DNA of 64,000 nucleotides from Ariolimax columbianus (GCA_036924085.1 JAVGWX010000005.1:75550547-75614546), one strand, 5' to 3'. Counted from the stretch's first letter, positions 33,641 through 46,564 are shown. Notes: generated by a model from the letters alone, not told the origin. Program-made: numbers and translations.

Positions 33641-34850
33641 GGACAGCAATTTGAAATGTAAAGGTAAACAATAGTTTGGGATGTAAAGACGGCCGAAAAT
33701 TTGGAATGTAAAGGCAAGCAACGATTTGGAACTTAAAGACGAGCAATAATTTGAAATGTAAAGACGAGCAACGATTTGAAATGTAAAGGTGAGCAATAAT
33801 TTGGAATGTAAAGGTGAGCAGTAATTTGGAATTAAAGGCAAGCAACGATTTGGCATGTAAAGGTGAGCAATAATTTGGAATGTAAAAACGAGCAATAATT
33901 TGGAATGTAAAGACGAGCAATAATTTGGAATGTAAAGGCGAGCAACAATTTGGTATGTAAAGGTGAGCAATAATTTGGAATGTAAAAACGAGCAATAATT
34001 TGGAATGTAAAGACGAGCAATAATTTGGAATGTAAAGAAGAGCAATAATTTGGAATGTAAAAACGAGCAATAATTTGGAATGTAAAGACGATCAACGATT
34101 TGGAGTGTAAAGGTGAGCAATAATTTGGAATGTAAAGGCGAGCAACGATTTGGCATGTAAAGTTGAGCAACAATTTGGAATGTAAAGGTGAGCAGTAATT
34201 TGGAATTAAAGGCAAGCAACGATTTGGCATGTAAAGGTGAGCAATAATTTGGAATGTAAAAACGAGCAATAATTTGGAATGTAAAGACGAGCAATAATTT
34301 GGAATGTAAAGACGATCAACGATTTGAAATGTAAAGGCGAGCAACAATTTGGCATGTAAAGGTGAGCAATAATTTGGAATGTAAAAACGAGCAATAATTT
34401 GGAATGTAAAGACGAGCAATAATTTGGAATGTAAAGACGAGCAATAATTTGGAATGTAAAAACGAGCAATAATTTGGAATGTAAAGACGATCAACGATTT
34501 GGAGTGTAAAGGTGAGCAATAATTTGGAATGTAAAGGCGAGCAACGATTTGGCATGTAAAGTTGAGCAACAATTTGGAATGTAAAGGTGAGCAATAATTT
34601 TGAATGTAAAGGCAAGCAACGATTTGGCATGTAAAGGCGAGCAACGATTTGGCATGTAAAGGCGAGCAACGATTTGGCAAGTAAAGGTGAGCAACACTTT
34701 GGAATATAAAGGTGAGCAATAATTTGGAATGTAAAGACGATCAGCGATTTAGAATGTAAGGGTGAGCAATAATTTAGAATGTAAAGGCGAGCAACGATTT
34801 GGAATGTAAAGACCAGCAATGATTTGGAATATAGAGGCGAGCTGCAAGAA
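33640..34850. repeat. 25 bp minisatellite, subfamily A, about 46 copies
   Basis: Units contain AATTTGGAATGTAAAG plus a GACGAGCAAT or GGTGAGCAAC linker at a constant 25 bp period (for example 33901, 33926, 33951). Because 25 is not a multiple of three, three units make one 25-residue protein period, giving long false minus-strand frames. Blocks of linker variants recur (compare about 33830-34080 with about 34190-34330), showing internal duplication. Confidence 0.96.
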
Positions 34851-35030
34851 ACAACCTATAAGCTAACTACAATTTTGAACATAAATGCGAACAACAATTT
34901 TGAATACAAAGGCGAGCAACAATTATTAACATATTAACGAGAAGCGATTGGGCATATAAAGGCCAGCAATAATTTGGAATTTAAAGGCATGTGTAATTTT
35001 GAAATATAAGTGGGGCAGCGATTTGGAATA
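34851..35030. repeat. Diverged boundary between the two 25 bp arrays
   Basis: Imperfect CAACAATTTTGAA-like units with variable spacing link the two subfamilies. Confidence 0.7.
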
Positions 35031-35575
35031 TGAAGGCCAGCAACAATTTGAAGTATAAAGATAAGGAACAATTTGAAGTATAAAGATAAGGAACAATTTG
35101 AAGTATAAAGATAAGGAACAATTTGAAGTTTAAAGATAAGTAACAATTTGAAGTATAAAGATGAGGAACAATTTGAAGTATAAAGATAAGGAACAATTTG
35201 AAGTATAAAGATAAGTAACAATTTGAAGTATAAAGATAAGTAACAATTTGAAGTATAAAGATAAGGAACAATTTGAACTATAAAGATAAGGAACAATTTG
35301 AAGTATAAAGATAAGTAACAATTTGAAGTATAAAGATAAGTAACAATTTGAAGTATAAAGATAAGGAACAATTTGAAGTATAAAGATAAGGAACAATTTG
35401 AAGTATAAAGATAAGGAACAATTTGAAGTATAAAGATAAGGAACAATTTGAAGTATAAAGATAAGGAACAATTTGAAGTATAAAGATAAGTAACAATTTG
35501 AAGTATAAAGATAAGGAACAATTTGAAGTATAAAGATAAGGAACAATTTGAAGTATAAAGATAAGGAACAATTTG
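35030..35575. repeat. 25 bp minisatellite, subfamily B, about 22 copies
   Basis: Units are AATTTGAAGTATAAAGATAA plus GGAAC or GTAAC, again 25 bp. The unit aligns with subfamily A (AATTTGGAATGTAAAGACGA), so both arrays share an ancestor. Copies here are nearly identical, more so than in subfamily A, implying later homogenisation. Confidence 0.96.
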
Positions 35576-36560
35576 CGAAAAAAAAGACCGGCAAAAGGTT
35601 GAAAAAAGGGCAAGCAAGAAATTGGAAAATTTATGGAAGTTACAATTTAGAAAATAAAGACGAGCAGCAATTTAAAAATAAAGGTCAGCAATAATTTGAT
35701 AAATTAAAAGGCGAGACAAAATTTGAGGGAAGAACAATGAGCAACTATTATCAGTCAGATATTGTGAGCATTAATTTGGAACAAAGACAAAGCCAAGTTC
35801 TGAAAATACACTCAGATTTAAAGAAAAAATGGAGATACACAGATAGATCAGGTAAAGTATATCTGATAAAAATGGAGAGAGTGGAATAATAAAAGTGTAC
35901 CCAAACAATAATATGCAATGTATTGATGCAATGATACAAAACGATAAACGTGGAAAGGATGCAGTGATAAATGGGATTATCATGAATGACTAAATAAACA
36001 CATGTAAAACGAGAATGAACGTTTGATATTGCCTGAAATGATATACAGACACACGGTATAATGATACATTGCGACAATAACACAGAGCTAAGTAAAGAAT
36101 ATAACCATTGTTACCATCCACCAGGCCGCAACAGGCAACTGCAAAAGAGTTGTAGACAAGGTTAGTAGCACCACAGCGTAAATCTAATTGTTATAGAAAG
36201 ACAACGCCAAAAGTTAGTGACGCCCATGTAAGAGGCAAACAAAGAAAATAATAAGAACTAGACGAAAAGTTATAATAATAATACTAATAATAAATTATGT
36301 AGCATGCATTTTGCAAGAACGTTGCTTCTTACAACTGCGAACGTATGTGTCTGTTATAAGTTGCTTGGCAGGTGTGCAAGTACCGTAGGTTGCCATTACT
36401 TTTCGTACCTGGATGAGTCATTTCATCAAGAAAGAAATCCATTTCAGTCAAACTGGACACGAGATGATTCGACCTTTGTGGTTTGGGATTGTGAAACGGC
36501 TGTTTCACCTCTGGGTACTACTTCTAATACTAGCAATATTAATATTTAATAAAATAATAA
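35576..36560. other. Decayed repeat edge, then unassigned sequence
   Basis: To about 35780 there are diverged AGCAATTTAAAAATAAAG-like units of the preceding array. From 35780 to 36560 no gene or repeat was recognised. Confidence 0.45.
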
Positions 36561-37240
36561 CAATGCTAATAAAAATAAGAAGAAGAATAAGAAGAAGAAA
36601 ATAAATCGAAGAAGAGGACCATCAGGTAGAGAAAGAAAAATACGATGATGAAAATTGAGAAGAAAAAGAAAAGTGGATTGGAGAAAATGCCGATGAAAAG
36701 GAGAAGATTAAAATGGAAAAGGGAAAGAGAAGAAGGAAAATGAACTGAACAAGATTATTAAGAACAAGAAGAAAACATAGAAGAAAAAGACGATAAGAAG
36801 AAGTAGAAGTAACACGAAATTACGTGGGAAAAGAAAAACATGAAAAAAGGAAAAGAAGACAAATAATAATAACAAAAAGAATTAGAAGACGAATTAGACG
36901 AAGAGCAGTAAAATCAGTAAAGAAGTAAAAGAACCATGAAAACCGAGAAGAAAATAAAAATAGAAGAATAAGAAGAATAGAAGACAATTAGTGAAATGAA
37001 GAACAAGTACAATAAAAGAAAGGGAGACAAAGAAAAACGATTCAAGAAGAAGAAGCAGATGATCGACAAAGGTAAAAATGAAGAAGAAAATGAAGAAAAA
37101 GAAAAAAGAGAAACAGTAGGAAAGGATGAAGATGATGAGGAAGAATAGACGAAGAATTTGGAGATAATGCAGCAGAATAAGTGAATGAGGAAAAAGAAAT
37201 TGATGAAATAGAAGAAGCACAAAGCAAAAACACTATCAAT
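36560..37240. repeat. Purine-rich (GAA/GAAAA) degenerate tract
   Basis: The plus strand is almost entirely A and G with AAGAAGAAG and GAAAAAG words. Minus-strand frames rich in Phe/Leu/Ser are composition artefacts. Confidence 0.85.
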
Positions 37241-37429
37241 CCTAATAGGATCAGGACAACAACTTCGATGAACAGAAACAAAATCATTATATTGAAAGAA
37301 AAATAAGTAGAAAGAATCATCAGGGAAAAAATAACATTATAAGAAACAATATTAGTAGAAAAAAACATTAACAGATTGAATCATTAGTGGGGAAACATAT
37401 ACATAGAAACAAATTAACAGTAAAAACAG

Positions 37430-39320
37430 CACATGCAGAAACAAACATCACTAGACCGAACATCACTAGAAACAACATCACTAGAAAGTACATCACTTAG
37501 AAACAACATCAGTAGAAACTACATCACTAGAAAGTACATCACTAGAAAGTACATCACTATAAAGTACATCACTAGAAACAACATCAGTAAAAACAAAAAC
37601 ATTAGAAACATCATCAGTCGAAACTAAATCAGTCGAAACTAAATCAGTCGAAACAAAAATACTAGAAACAACATTAGCAGAAACAACATCAGTAGAAACA
37701 AAAATACTAGAAACAACATCAGTAGAAACAACATCAGTAGAAACAACATCAGTAGAAACAACATCAGTAGAAACAACATCAGTAGAAACAACATCAGTAG
37801 AAACAACATCAGTAGAAACAAAAATACTAGAAACAACATCAGTAGAAACAAAAATACTAGAAACAACATCAGTAGAAACAACATCAGTAGAAACAACATC
37901 AGTAGAAACAACATCAGTAGAAACAAAAATACTAGAAACAACATCAGTAGAAACAAAAATACTAGAAACAACATTAGCAGAAACAACATCAGTAGAAACA
38001 AAAATACTAGAAACAACATCAGTAGAAACAACATCAGTAGAAACAACATCAGTAGAAACAAAAATACTAGAAACAACATCAGTAGAAACAAAAATACTAG
38101 AAACAACATCAGTAGAAACAACATCAGTAGAAACAACATCAGTAGAAACAACATCAGTAGAAACAAAAATACTAGAAACAACATCAGTAGAAACAAAAAT
38201 ACTAGAAACAACATCAGTAGAAACAACATCAGTAGAAACAACATCAGTAGAAACAACATCAGTAGAAACAAAAATACTAGAAACAACATCAGTAGAAACA
38301 AAAATACTAGAAACAACATCAGTAGAAACAACATCAGTAGAAACAACATCAGTAGAAACAACATCAGTAGAAACAAAAATACTAGAAACAACATCAGTAG
38401 AAACAAAAATACTAGAAACAACATCAGTAGAAACAACATCAGTAGAAACAACATCAGTAGAAACAAAAATACTAGAAACAACATCAGTAGAAACAAAAAT
38501 ACTAGAAACAACATCAGTAGAAACAACATCAGTAGAAACAACATCAGTAGAAACAACATCAGTAGAAACAAAAATACTAGAAACAACATTAGCAGAAACA
38601 TCATCAAATATAAACAACATCAGTAGAAACAACATCAGTAGAAACAACATCCCTAGCAACAACATCACTGGAAATAACAACTCTAGAAACAACATTAGCA
38701 GAAACATCATCAAATATAAACAACATCAGTAGAAGCAACATAAGAAGAAACAACATGAGTAGAAGCAACATCTGTAGAACCAACATCATTAGAAAACATC
38801 ACTAGAAACAACATCAGTAGAAACAACATCAGTAGAAAGTGAATCAGCAGAAACAACATCAGTAGAAATAACATTTGTAGAAACAACAAAATCAGAAACA
38901 ACATAACTAAAGCCAGCATAACTAGAGCCAACATAAGTAGAAACAACATAACTAGGAACATCATCAGCAGAAACATCATCAGCAGAAACATCATCAGCAG
39001 AAACATCATCAGCAGACACATCATCAACAGAAACATCATCAGCAGAAACATCATCAGCAGAAACATCATCAGCAAAAACATGAACAGAAAGATCATCAGC
39101 AAAAACAACATGACCAGAAACAACATGAGCAGAAACAACATGACCAGAAACATCATCAACAAAAACATCATCAGCAAAAACAACATGACCAGAAACAATA
39201 TGAGCAGAAACATCATGAGCAGAAACAACATGAACAGAAACATCATCAACAAAAACATCATCAGCAGAAACAACATCAGCAGAAACATCATCAGCAGAAA
39301 CATCATCAGTAGATAGAACG
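37430..39320. repeat. 15 bp A-rich minisatellite with higher-order order
   Basis: Basic units are AAACAACATCAGTAG (A), AAACAAAAATACTAG (B) and AAACAACATTAGCAG (C), each 15 bp. From 37681 to 38595 the units are in perfect register and follow a seven-unit pattern (B A B A A A A, 105 bp). To the right, units change to AAACATCATCAGCAG and AAACAACATGAGCAG types. The period is a multiple of three, so stop-free frames of 322 and 406 codons arise on the minus strand; no gene is implied. Confidence 0.97.
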
Positions 39321-40670
39321 AAACAACATAATCAGAAACAAACATCTTTAGATTTAACATAAACAGAAACATCATGGCTAGAGGTAACTTCAGTAGAAAC
39401 AACATTAGTAAAATCGATATCGGTAGAAAAATCATGAGTAGATAAAAACACCATTAAAATAAACATGGCTAGAAACAATATCAGCTCAATATACACGAGC
39501 TAAAACTAGTTCTGAAGAAACAACTTGCACAGAAACAACATGAATAGAAACAAAGTCAATGCAAACCACGCATGATTAGCGACAACATCAATTGAAATAA
39601 CACGAGTAGACATAACAGTAAGAATAACATGAGCAGGGGTAACATGAGAAGGAATAGCATGAGTACGAATAACAACAGTATAAATACATTGAGTAGGAAT
39701 AACAACAGTAGAAATATCATGAGTAGAAATAACAACTGTAATAATAATGATAGTATTAATACCATGAGTAGAAATAACACGAGTAGTATTAACAACAGTA
39801 GAAATAACAACAGTAGAAATAACACGAGTAGAAAAACACGAGTAGGAAAAACATGAGTAAAAATGAAACGAGTAGAAATGACAATGAGTAGGAATGATAT
39901 GAGTAGGAATAATATAAGTATGAATGGCTTGAGTAGAAATAACAGGAGTAGGAATAACAGGAGTAGGAAGGACAGGAGTAGGAATAACATGAGCAGGAAT
40001 GATATGAGTAGGAAAACTTGAATATTATTAACAAGAGTAGCAATAACAAGAGTAGCAATAACAAGAGTAGAAATAACATGAGTAGATTAAGCACAGTCAG
40101 AAGAACATAATTGTAATCAATATCAGATAAAAAGACACGTGTAAAAACAGCAGTGTCAACACTAGTATATACAACATCATCAGACACGTATGAGTATAAA
40201 TAGCATGATTACATGAGTAGACAGCATGAGTAGAAATGGCAGGGGTAGAGATACTTTAACTGAAATCAAAATGAGAAAAATATTTAGAAACAACACGAGG
40301 AGAAACAACACGAAAAGAAACAACACAAGTAGAAACAAAATACTTAGAAATATTAGTACAAAACACTATGAGCTGCCTGCCAAAGACGGATGTGTCGGAC
40401 TGAAAGGTGCAAATATCGCAGTCAAGCTGTAAACTAGTGACACGACGCATTCCGTTCTCCGAAATACATCCTGCTGCTTACAATGCCCTGTTCAGGGCTT
40501 GGTAGTGGGATATTGAGAAAGAAACCCGAAGAAGAAGAAGGAAGACTATGAGCTGCAACAATGTCAGTAAAATCAACATAAGTAGAAGCAACAATGTAGA
40601 AACAACGTCATTATAAACTAAGAAAAGAAACACCATTAGTAGACATAATATCAGAAGAAACATAAGTGTA
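39320..40670. repeat. Degenerate 15 bp A-rich repeat and short unassigned stretches
   Basis: GTAGAAATAACAACAGTA-like and GAGTAGGAATAACA-like units continue the previous array with more divergence to about 40345. A stretch at about 40365-40560 is non-repetitive and unassigned. Confidence 0.8.
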
Positions 40671-41090
40671 AACAATGTGAGTAGAAACAACACCGGTAGA
40701 AACAGTATGAGGCTAAACATCTGTAGAAACAGTATGAGACTAAACATCTGTAGAAACAGTATGAGACTAAACATCTGTAGAAACAGTATGAGACTAAACA
40801 TCTGTAGAAACAGTATGAGACGAAACATCTGTAGAAACAGTATGAGACTAAACATCTGTAGAAACAGTATGAGACTAAACATCTGTAGAAACAGTATGAG
40901 ACGATACATCTGTAGAAACAGTATGAGAAGAAACATCTGTAGAAACAGTATGAGACGATACATCTGTAGAAACAGTATGAAAAGAAACATCTGTAGAAAC
41001 AGTATGAAAAGAAACATCTGTAGAAACAGTATGAAAAGAAACATCTGTAGAAACAGTATGAGACTAAACATCTGTAGAAACAGTGTAACT
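40670..41090. repeat. 27 bp minisatellite, about 15 copies
   Basis: Units contain ACATCTGTAGAAACAGTATG with a 27 bp period (40741, 40768 and on). Variants after GTATGA are GACTAAAC, GACGAAAC, GACGATAC and AAAGAAAC. It shares the GTAGAAACA core with the 15 bp array and probably derives from it. Confidence 0.95.
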
Positions 41091-43064
41091 AGAAACAAGA
41101 TTGATTATCAACGAGGCAGAACACAATAGGAGAAACGATATCATTAAAACGGCAAACATCAAAGACTCCAGATCGATACAAGTTTACGTTCTTTCCGCTT
41201 CCGCGAGATAAGCGATACAATGGCGGCTCTCCACAATGATCTGCAAAATGGGTTGATCAGAAGACCGTTTCATAAATCATTGAAAGTGAGTAAGTAATTA
41301 CCTCGTACTAAGAACCCCTCCGGTTCCAAAAGGTAGAAGTATCGCGGAAATAAACGTAAATCGAACATTGGTCATTTGTTTTCACTTCTTGATGCATGTA
41401 CGGCTCTGTTCAGTCATAATCGTTCGCTAATGTGGTAACTGAAATATTTGTAACAATTAGAAATATAAGAAACACCTTAGGCTTTACTCATCGAATAAAC
41501 GTATGTTTATTTATCGCTTGAAATTATACTGTGAAATTATGCAAATGTAACTCATTTTAACAGTTTGATACAGTACAGTAAAGTGCAGTGTTAACTTAGG
41601 TCTGGTCATGTGCATTGCAGAAAGAAATGCTAATGGGCATAACACTACAAAAATACTATACAGTTTAAACACAAATTGAACCAAAGACCTAAAAACTACT
41701 TTAGGAAAGGAAACCAAGCGTCAAGGGAGTTTAAGACGACCAATAGCGCAAGTCAGGGCGATGCAAAGTCCCGAAAGGTCGCTTTAGCAAAACCGGAACG
41801 GGCGACAGCATGAGTGTTTGAATCCTACATGTTGCAAGCGTCTTCAGGTCTCAAGGGAGCTGACATCTGCGTCTAGTCATACATGTGACAGACGATAAAC
41901 CCAAAGGTTCCATGTACACGTAAAATAACCCTGCTAATTGAAAATCGAAGGGAGCAGGCTGTTAGTCGACGTCTGGGCAGACATGCTGAAGGTAACGACA
42001 TTCCTACTCGATAGTGACCTGCAATAACTCTAAAATAAAGCGACACCTCCATCACGCAAATATCGAACAAGTCAATCCCCTTTTTGTCCGCCCACTTAAT
42101 TGAGCACAAATACACAAAACGAACCGGAACATATGCAGGTGCGACGAAGAGAATAGACATAACATACAAGTCCAGCGGTTGACGCGGAATGCAGGTCATT
42201 TCAGGGCGAATTACTTGTTAACGCTGCTAAGAGTTTTATATTGTGTGTCAACAGTTTTGAGATGCCTAGTGTGCAATGATATAAATAAAAAGGCTTTGAC
42301 GATGAAAAAGGCGAACGTTCGACAAAATAAGTCTAAAATCATAATAACAAGAACGTCTGGTAACTAAGACTACAAGAAAACAGAAGAGAACAGAATGAAA
42401 CCCATCGTGACGTCAAGAGCTCTCATCTGTGGGGTTCACCGAGGCGATCCACGTGACAAAGGAAGACACACATCAAAATACAAAAGGTGAGAGAAGCTTT
42501 TCTTGCATTTTGAGGAATTTATGGAAATAAAAAAAAATTAAGTTCCATACAAAATAGAAATGTTCAACTTCAGTGTCAAGTATTGTATAGATCTGAATCA
42601 TTGAGAAAAACAAAGACAACAACCACACATGTACATACTTTCACAAAATGATGTCTTCATATAATAGAGAGATTGACATGTTATGATCAGGTCATTAATG
42701 AAGAGCTGTTGGAAGAAACCAGGCAGAACAGAGAGATTGAAATGTTATAATGTTATATGAAAAATGATTGGAATGAACCAGAAATATATTAGTGGAACAC
42801 GATGTGAGGAGAGCGGCTTAGCGTTAAAAATGCATTAAGAAAATCAGAAGAGAGCATTACAGGACATTCTCTGCTCTGGAATCCACAGGGCAAGAGAAGT
42901 ACAGACAGACTAAATCACACATTGAGAAGAGAGCTCGAGCCAAACACAAAGTTTACAGTGAAGGCATGGTCAGTGCTGGAGTGGATGGCTCAGGACAGGA
43001 GGATTTTGTGTCAATTTGGCGAAGACATGTGCTCCACAGGGAGTTGAACAGTTTTAATTTGAGG
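41091..43064. other. Unassigned sequence
   Basis: No gene or clear repeat recognised. Small frames on both strands lack domains. The base composition is ordinary, so host single-copy sequence is possible. Confidence 0.4.
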
Positions 43065-43340
43065 GTCTCTGTGGCGAAGTGGTCAGCCGTATGCCTCGTG
43101 TTCAGGCGGTCGGAGTTAGAATTCGACCTGCGACGGTCGGTTCATGATGTCAATCTTTCTGGAGATCCCTGGGTTCATCACTGGAGCTACGGAGTTCGTG
43201 CTTTGTGCGATGCTCTCGGCAGGTGGGATACCTTTCTGCTGAGGGAGACACACAATTGGGGGAGACTGACATATGGGGAAACCCGAGGAGATGAAGTCAA
43301 GCCGTCGCCTTTAACCTTTTTTAACTTTTTTATTTGAATG
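43065..43340 (+). mobile_element. tRNA-derived SINE
   Basis: The plus strand begins GGGTCTCTGTGGCGAAGTGG, with a clear box A-like TGGCGAAGTGGTCAG. About 37 bases on, GGAGTTAGAATTCGACC is a weaker box B-like segment. The body continues to a T/A-rich 3' end (AACCTTTTTTAACTTTTTTA). An imperfect direct repeat, TTTTAATTTGAG before and TTTTTATTTGAAT after, may be the target duplication. The 123-codon frame through it is not a gene. It differs from the SINE at 18768-19033. Confidence 0.65.
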
Positions 43341-44162
43341 AGCTGATTTTATGCACGAAAGGTAAATTGCTGCTTAAGTAGCTACGCAGAAAACTTGTGT
43401 CTATTATACCTCTGACGAAAAAAAATCTTTCACCCTATCGAGGTGTTGAACTAGTGCCATCTTCGTCTGGAGATGTCTACTAATGTTCTTTTTAAAGGCG
43501 GAATGCTTTGCACTGTGTTCCTTATGGACCAGTGCGTCCGACTATAGGTTGGCTCTATATTGATGAATCTGAACATATCCATGTTTGTGTTGGCATCTGT
43601 GTCACTGCTCGCATAGTTATACAGCCAGTCCTCCGCCCCCGCTCCCTCCCTCTGAGGCGGGTATCAATTTGTACCAGACATCATTTGACGCGTGACGCCT
43701 TCATCCAGAATCTGTTAGAACTTATGAGCCTACCTACCACCAGCCACTCAATGCGCGATACTTAACCCCCACCTCTTCCCAGCATGCATTATTTGCTTTA
43801 ACTGATGCCCCCTAGTTTCTACCATGTCAATCATTTTTGGCAGGATGTTCTGCAATTGACAACACTACCGTAGACAAATGGAAATATTGTACAAGATAGT
43901 CTCACACCGGAAGGGTGTCCTTCCGGTTCGAGAGCCAACGTTGTTGCTGATCTGATTCGCTTCTGAATCATGTGTTTTTCTGTGATTTTTGGGTCTACAA
44001 TTTGGGTGTTACAAATTCCTCTTATAACGTGTATTTTGTGCGTTTTTAAAATTAGACCATCAAAGCGCCGAGATATATTTCAATCGACATATTATAGGAT
44101 ATAGTCGAACACATAATACACAAGAGCGATTAAAAGCAAACGACTAAGATGAAAACGAGGCC
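43341..44162. other. Unassigned sequence with one strong hairpin
   Basis: No gene recognised. A perfect 9 bp stem with a 4-base loop, ACCGGAAGG-GTGT-CCTTCCGGT, occurs at 43906-43927. Confidence 0.45.
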
Positions 44163-44173
44163 GGAAAATGAAT

Positions 44174-45080
44174 CAGTTCAGTTCAGTTCATCCCGTAATC
44201 CATCAGGTCGTTGGGGCACACATGAAGACATGAAAATCCCACGCCAGCTCTCTCTGTCTGTCGCCGCCTGACGTATCTCACCGTGACGAAGGCCTGACCA
44301 CTCAGTGATTTTGTCCACCCATCTCTTCCTTGGACGTCCTCGCCCTCTCTGTCCCGGTACGGATCCAAAGAGTATCGAGTTGGGAATTCCGTTGGACCTC
44401 GCGACGTGCCCGCACCAGGCCATCTTTCGTCTTTTGATAGTTGTGAACATATCTTCAAAAGGACCAATAGCGTCTTCAACTCTCTGACGGATGTCTACGT
44501 TCGTGACACGATCCTTATATGTAACATTTAGGAGTTTTCTATAGTACCGCATTTCCATTGCATGTATTCTGCCCTGGATATCTGCTGTAATGGTCCAGGT
44601 CTCGCAGGCATACAGAAATATTGACAGCGCCAAAGAGCGCAGTAGTCTGACTTTTATGCCGAGGGCGAGGCGCTTGTCTCGCCAAATAGGTTGCAGCCTA
44701 GATAGTGCCGCTGTTGTTTGTGCTATTCTGACAATCACCTCTGGCTTCGAACCCTCTTCGCTGATCAACGATCCAAGATATTTGAAACGTTTCACCACCT
44801 CAAGTACCTGCCCATTTGCCTCTATGACAGATTGAAACCCTGCTACGTTATTGGTCATGAGCTTTGTTTTATCAGCATTTATTTTCATACCAAAACTCAG
44901 GGCCGTTCTATCCAATCTACCAATCAACTCCTTGAGTTCCCTTTCTGTGCCTGCCAATACATCAATATCATCAGCAAAGCGGAAGTTTGTGATAAACCTG
45001 TCACCTATTTTAACCGTGCCAACATGTCCTTTTAAGGTCGTCTCCATTATTCTCTCCAAGAAGATATTGAAGAGAGTGGG
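44174..45080 (-). mobile_element. 5'-truncated LINE with (TGAAC)n tail and perfect TSD
   Basis: This 907 bp minus-strand insertion starts within the RT core (FSPTLFNIF) and ends in a TGAACTGAACTGAACTGA tail at 44174-44191. It is bounded by the perfect 11 bp duplication GGAAAATGAAT at 44163-44173 and 45081-45091. Its frame is intact, so the insertion is recent. The relic at 26745-27405 is an older member with a related pentanucleotide tail. Confidence 0.95.
44178..45059 (-). CDS. LINE reverse transcriptase C-terminal half (truncated copy)
   Basis: The 293-residue frame carries RT motif C as FADDIDVL (FADD 28-31), a YLGSLIS segment (94-100), the connection region LSIFLYACETWTITADIQ, RRKMAWCGHVARSNG, and a C-terminal RGRGRPRKRWVDKITEW segment (about 239-254) typical of endonuclease/RT-type animal LINEs. 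Motif A and the endonuclease are absent because the copy is 5' truncated at 45080, so it cannot act alone. The stop codon lies inside the pentanucleotide tail. The exact clade (RTE-like or another) was not determined. Confidence 0.88.
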   Translation of the reverse strand: MERIMETTLKGHVGTVKIGDRFITNFRFADDIDVLAGTERELKELIGRLDRTALSFGMKINADKTKLMTNNVAGFQSVIEANGQVLEVVKRFKYLGSLISEEGSKPEVIVRIAQTTAALSRLQPIWRDKRLALGIKVRLLRSLALSIFLYACETWTITADIQGRIHAMEMRYYRKLLNVTYKDRVTNVDIRQRVEDAIGPFEDMFTTIKRRKMAWCGHVARSNGIPNSILFGSVPGQRGRGRPRKRWVDKITEWSGLRHGEIRQAATDRESWRGIFMSSCVPQRPDGLRDELN

Positions 45081-45091
45081 GGAAAATGAAT

Positions 45092-46040
45092 ATCGACAGG
45101 CATAACCTTCAGAGTGAACCCGTGACGCCGTGCTTAAGTAGACAGGATAGAGAAATTCACAATATGGAGGTACACGTTACCTGGAGAGGGATGGACTACG
45201 CCAGTTGCAAGGGCCCAAGACAAACCGATATTGCAGAAAGCATAGGGAGAAAAAAAGAGAAATGCGCCGGCCGTTTCAATACACAACAATGACAATCATA
45301 CCATTAAGGTTAACTCATCCAGACGGAAGATTCGATATCCTGGCGGAAACTGATCCAACAATCTGCAGTATTGGCGCCCCAATTACCTTTCAGGTTACGG
45401 GACTGATGATGATTGATGAGTCTCTCACGATTGCTTACTAATTGAGCACAAACTTGACATTTCACTAGCACAATGTGCGACGTTTGGTACTGACAACTAT
45501 ACTGAAAAAGACATACAATGAAGTCAGTCTAACACTCTATCACTAAGGCTTCACAGCTTTGTGATACCATAGCCTACGATGGGGATCTTCTCATAGTACC
45601 ACACGTTGATGTCATGTTACGTGCACCCTTCTCTCATTTATTTTATTTGAGTTACAATTTACAAACACAAAAGTGAGATACCCTTTGAAAATCCACACAA
45701 ACACACACAAAACGTAAACACTAAACCACTTTGCACCTAGTCTCCCTGGAAATAACGGCCGTAAAGACCTCCCTCGCACCGACTAAAAAAGGAAATTGAA
45801 ACATTCGATTGTAACAAAACGCTGTAAAATGGCCCATTCGATTTCGAACACAATCGGGTTTATTCATTGCTGCGTTTATTCAAAGCTTGGATGGATCGAT
45901 GACGTGAAATGTTGAACTAATCGATAACCTGTTTAATGTGTGTCTGTTAGACGGACCGATGCTTTTCAATTTGCGGCATTTTACTGGAAGCTTAGATAAC
46001 TGAATTAACCCGCAACCGTATTATATAGTGTTATATCGCT
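45092..46040. other. Unassigned sequence
   Basis: No gene, RNA or repeat recognised. Confidence 0.4.
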
Positions 46041-46564
46041 TCCTTTTTGTCTTCTTCTTTGTCATCTTCTATTTCGTCCGCAACTTCTTTGTCTTCTGTG
46101 TATTCTTCCTCCTGGCCGTTTTGTGCTTTTTATAATTCTCATCCTTTGTCTTCTTCTTTGTCTTCTTCATCTTCTTTGTTTTCTTCTCAATATATTAGTC
46201 CTCTTTGCCCTCTTTGTCTTCTTTTTCTACCTCGTTGTCTGCTCAGTCTTCGTTGTCTTCATCTACTTCTTTGTCTTCACCACAGTCTGTGTCTTCGTCT
46301 CCAGATTTGCGTTCTTCTCTTTCTCCCTCATCTCCAATTTTGTCATTGCAGTCTTTTTCTTATTTTCTGTATTGTGTCTTTTTCTCCTTCTATGTCTTCG
46401 TCCCCTTCATTGTATTCTTCTCATTCTGTATCTTATTCTCTTTCTTTGACTTCTTCTCCTTCAAGGTCTTCTTTTAATTTTGTGTCCAATTCTCATAATT
46501 TTGACCTTCTCATTTTTGACGTTTTTATTTATATGTGTCTTCTTCTCCTTCATTGCCTTATTAT

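Noticed and set aside
37493..38713. Open frames of 406 and 322 codons on the minus strand
   Set aside because: The 15 bp period is a multiple of three and the units lack stops, so any frame without a stop in one unit stays open. The residues are simple repeats with no domain.
42966..43337. 123-codon protein
   Set aside because: It runs through a tRNA-derived SINE and has no domain.
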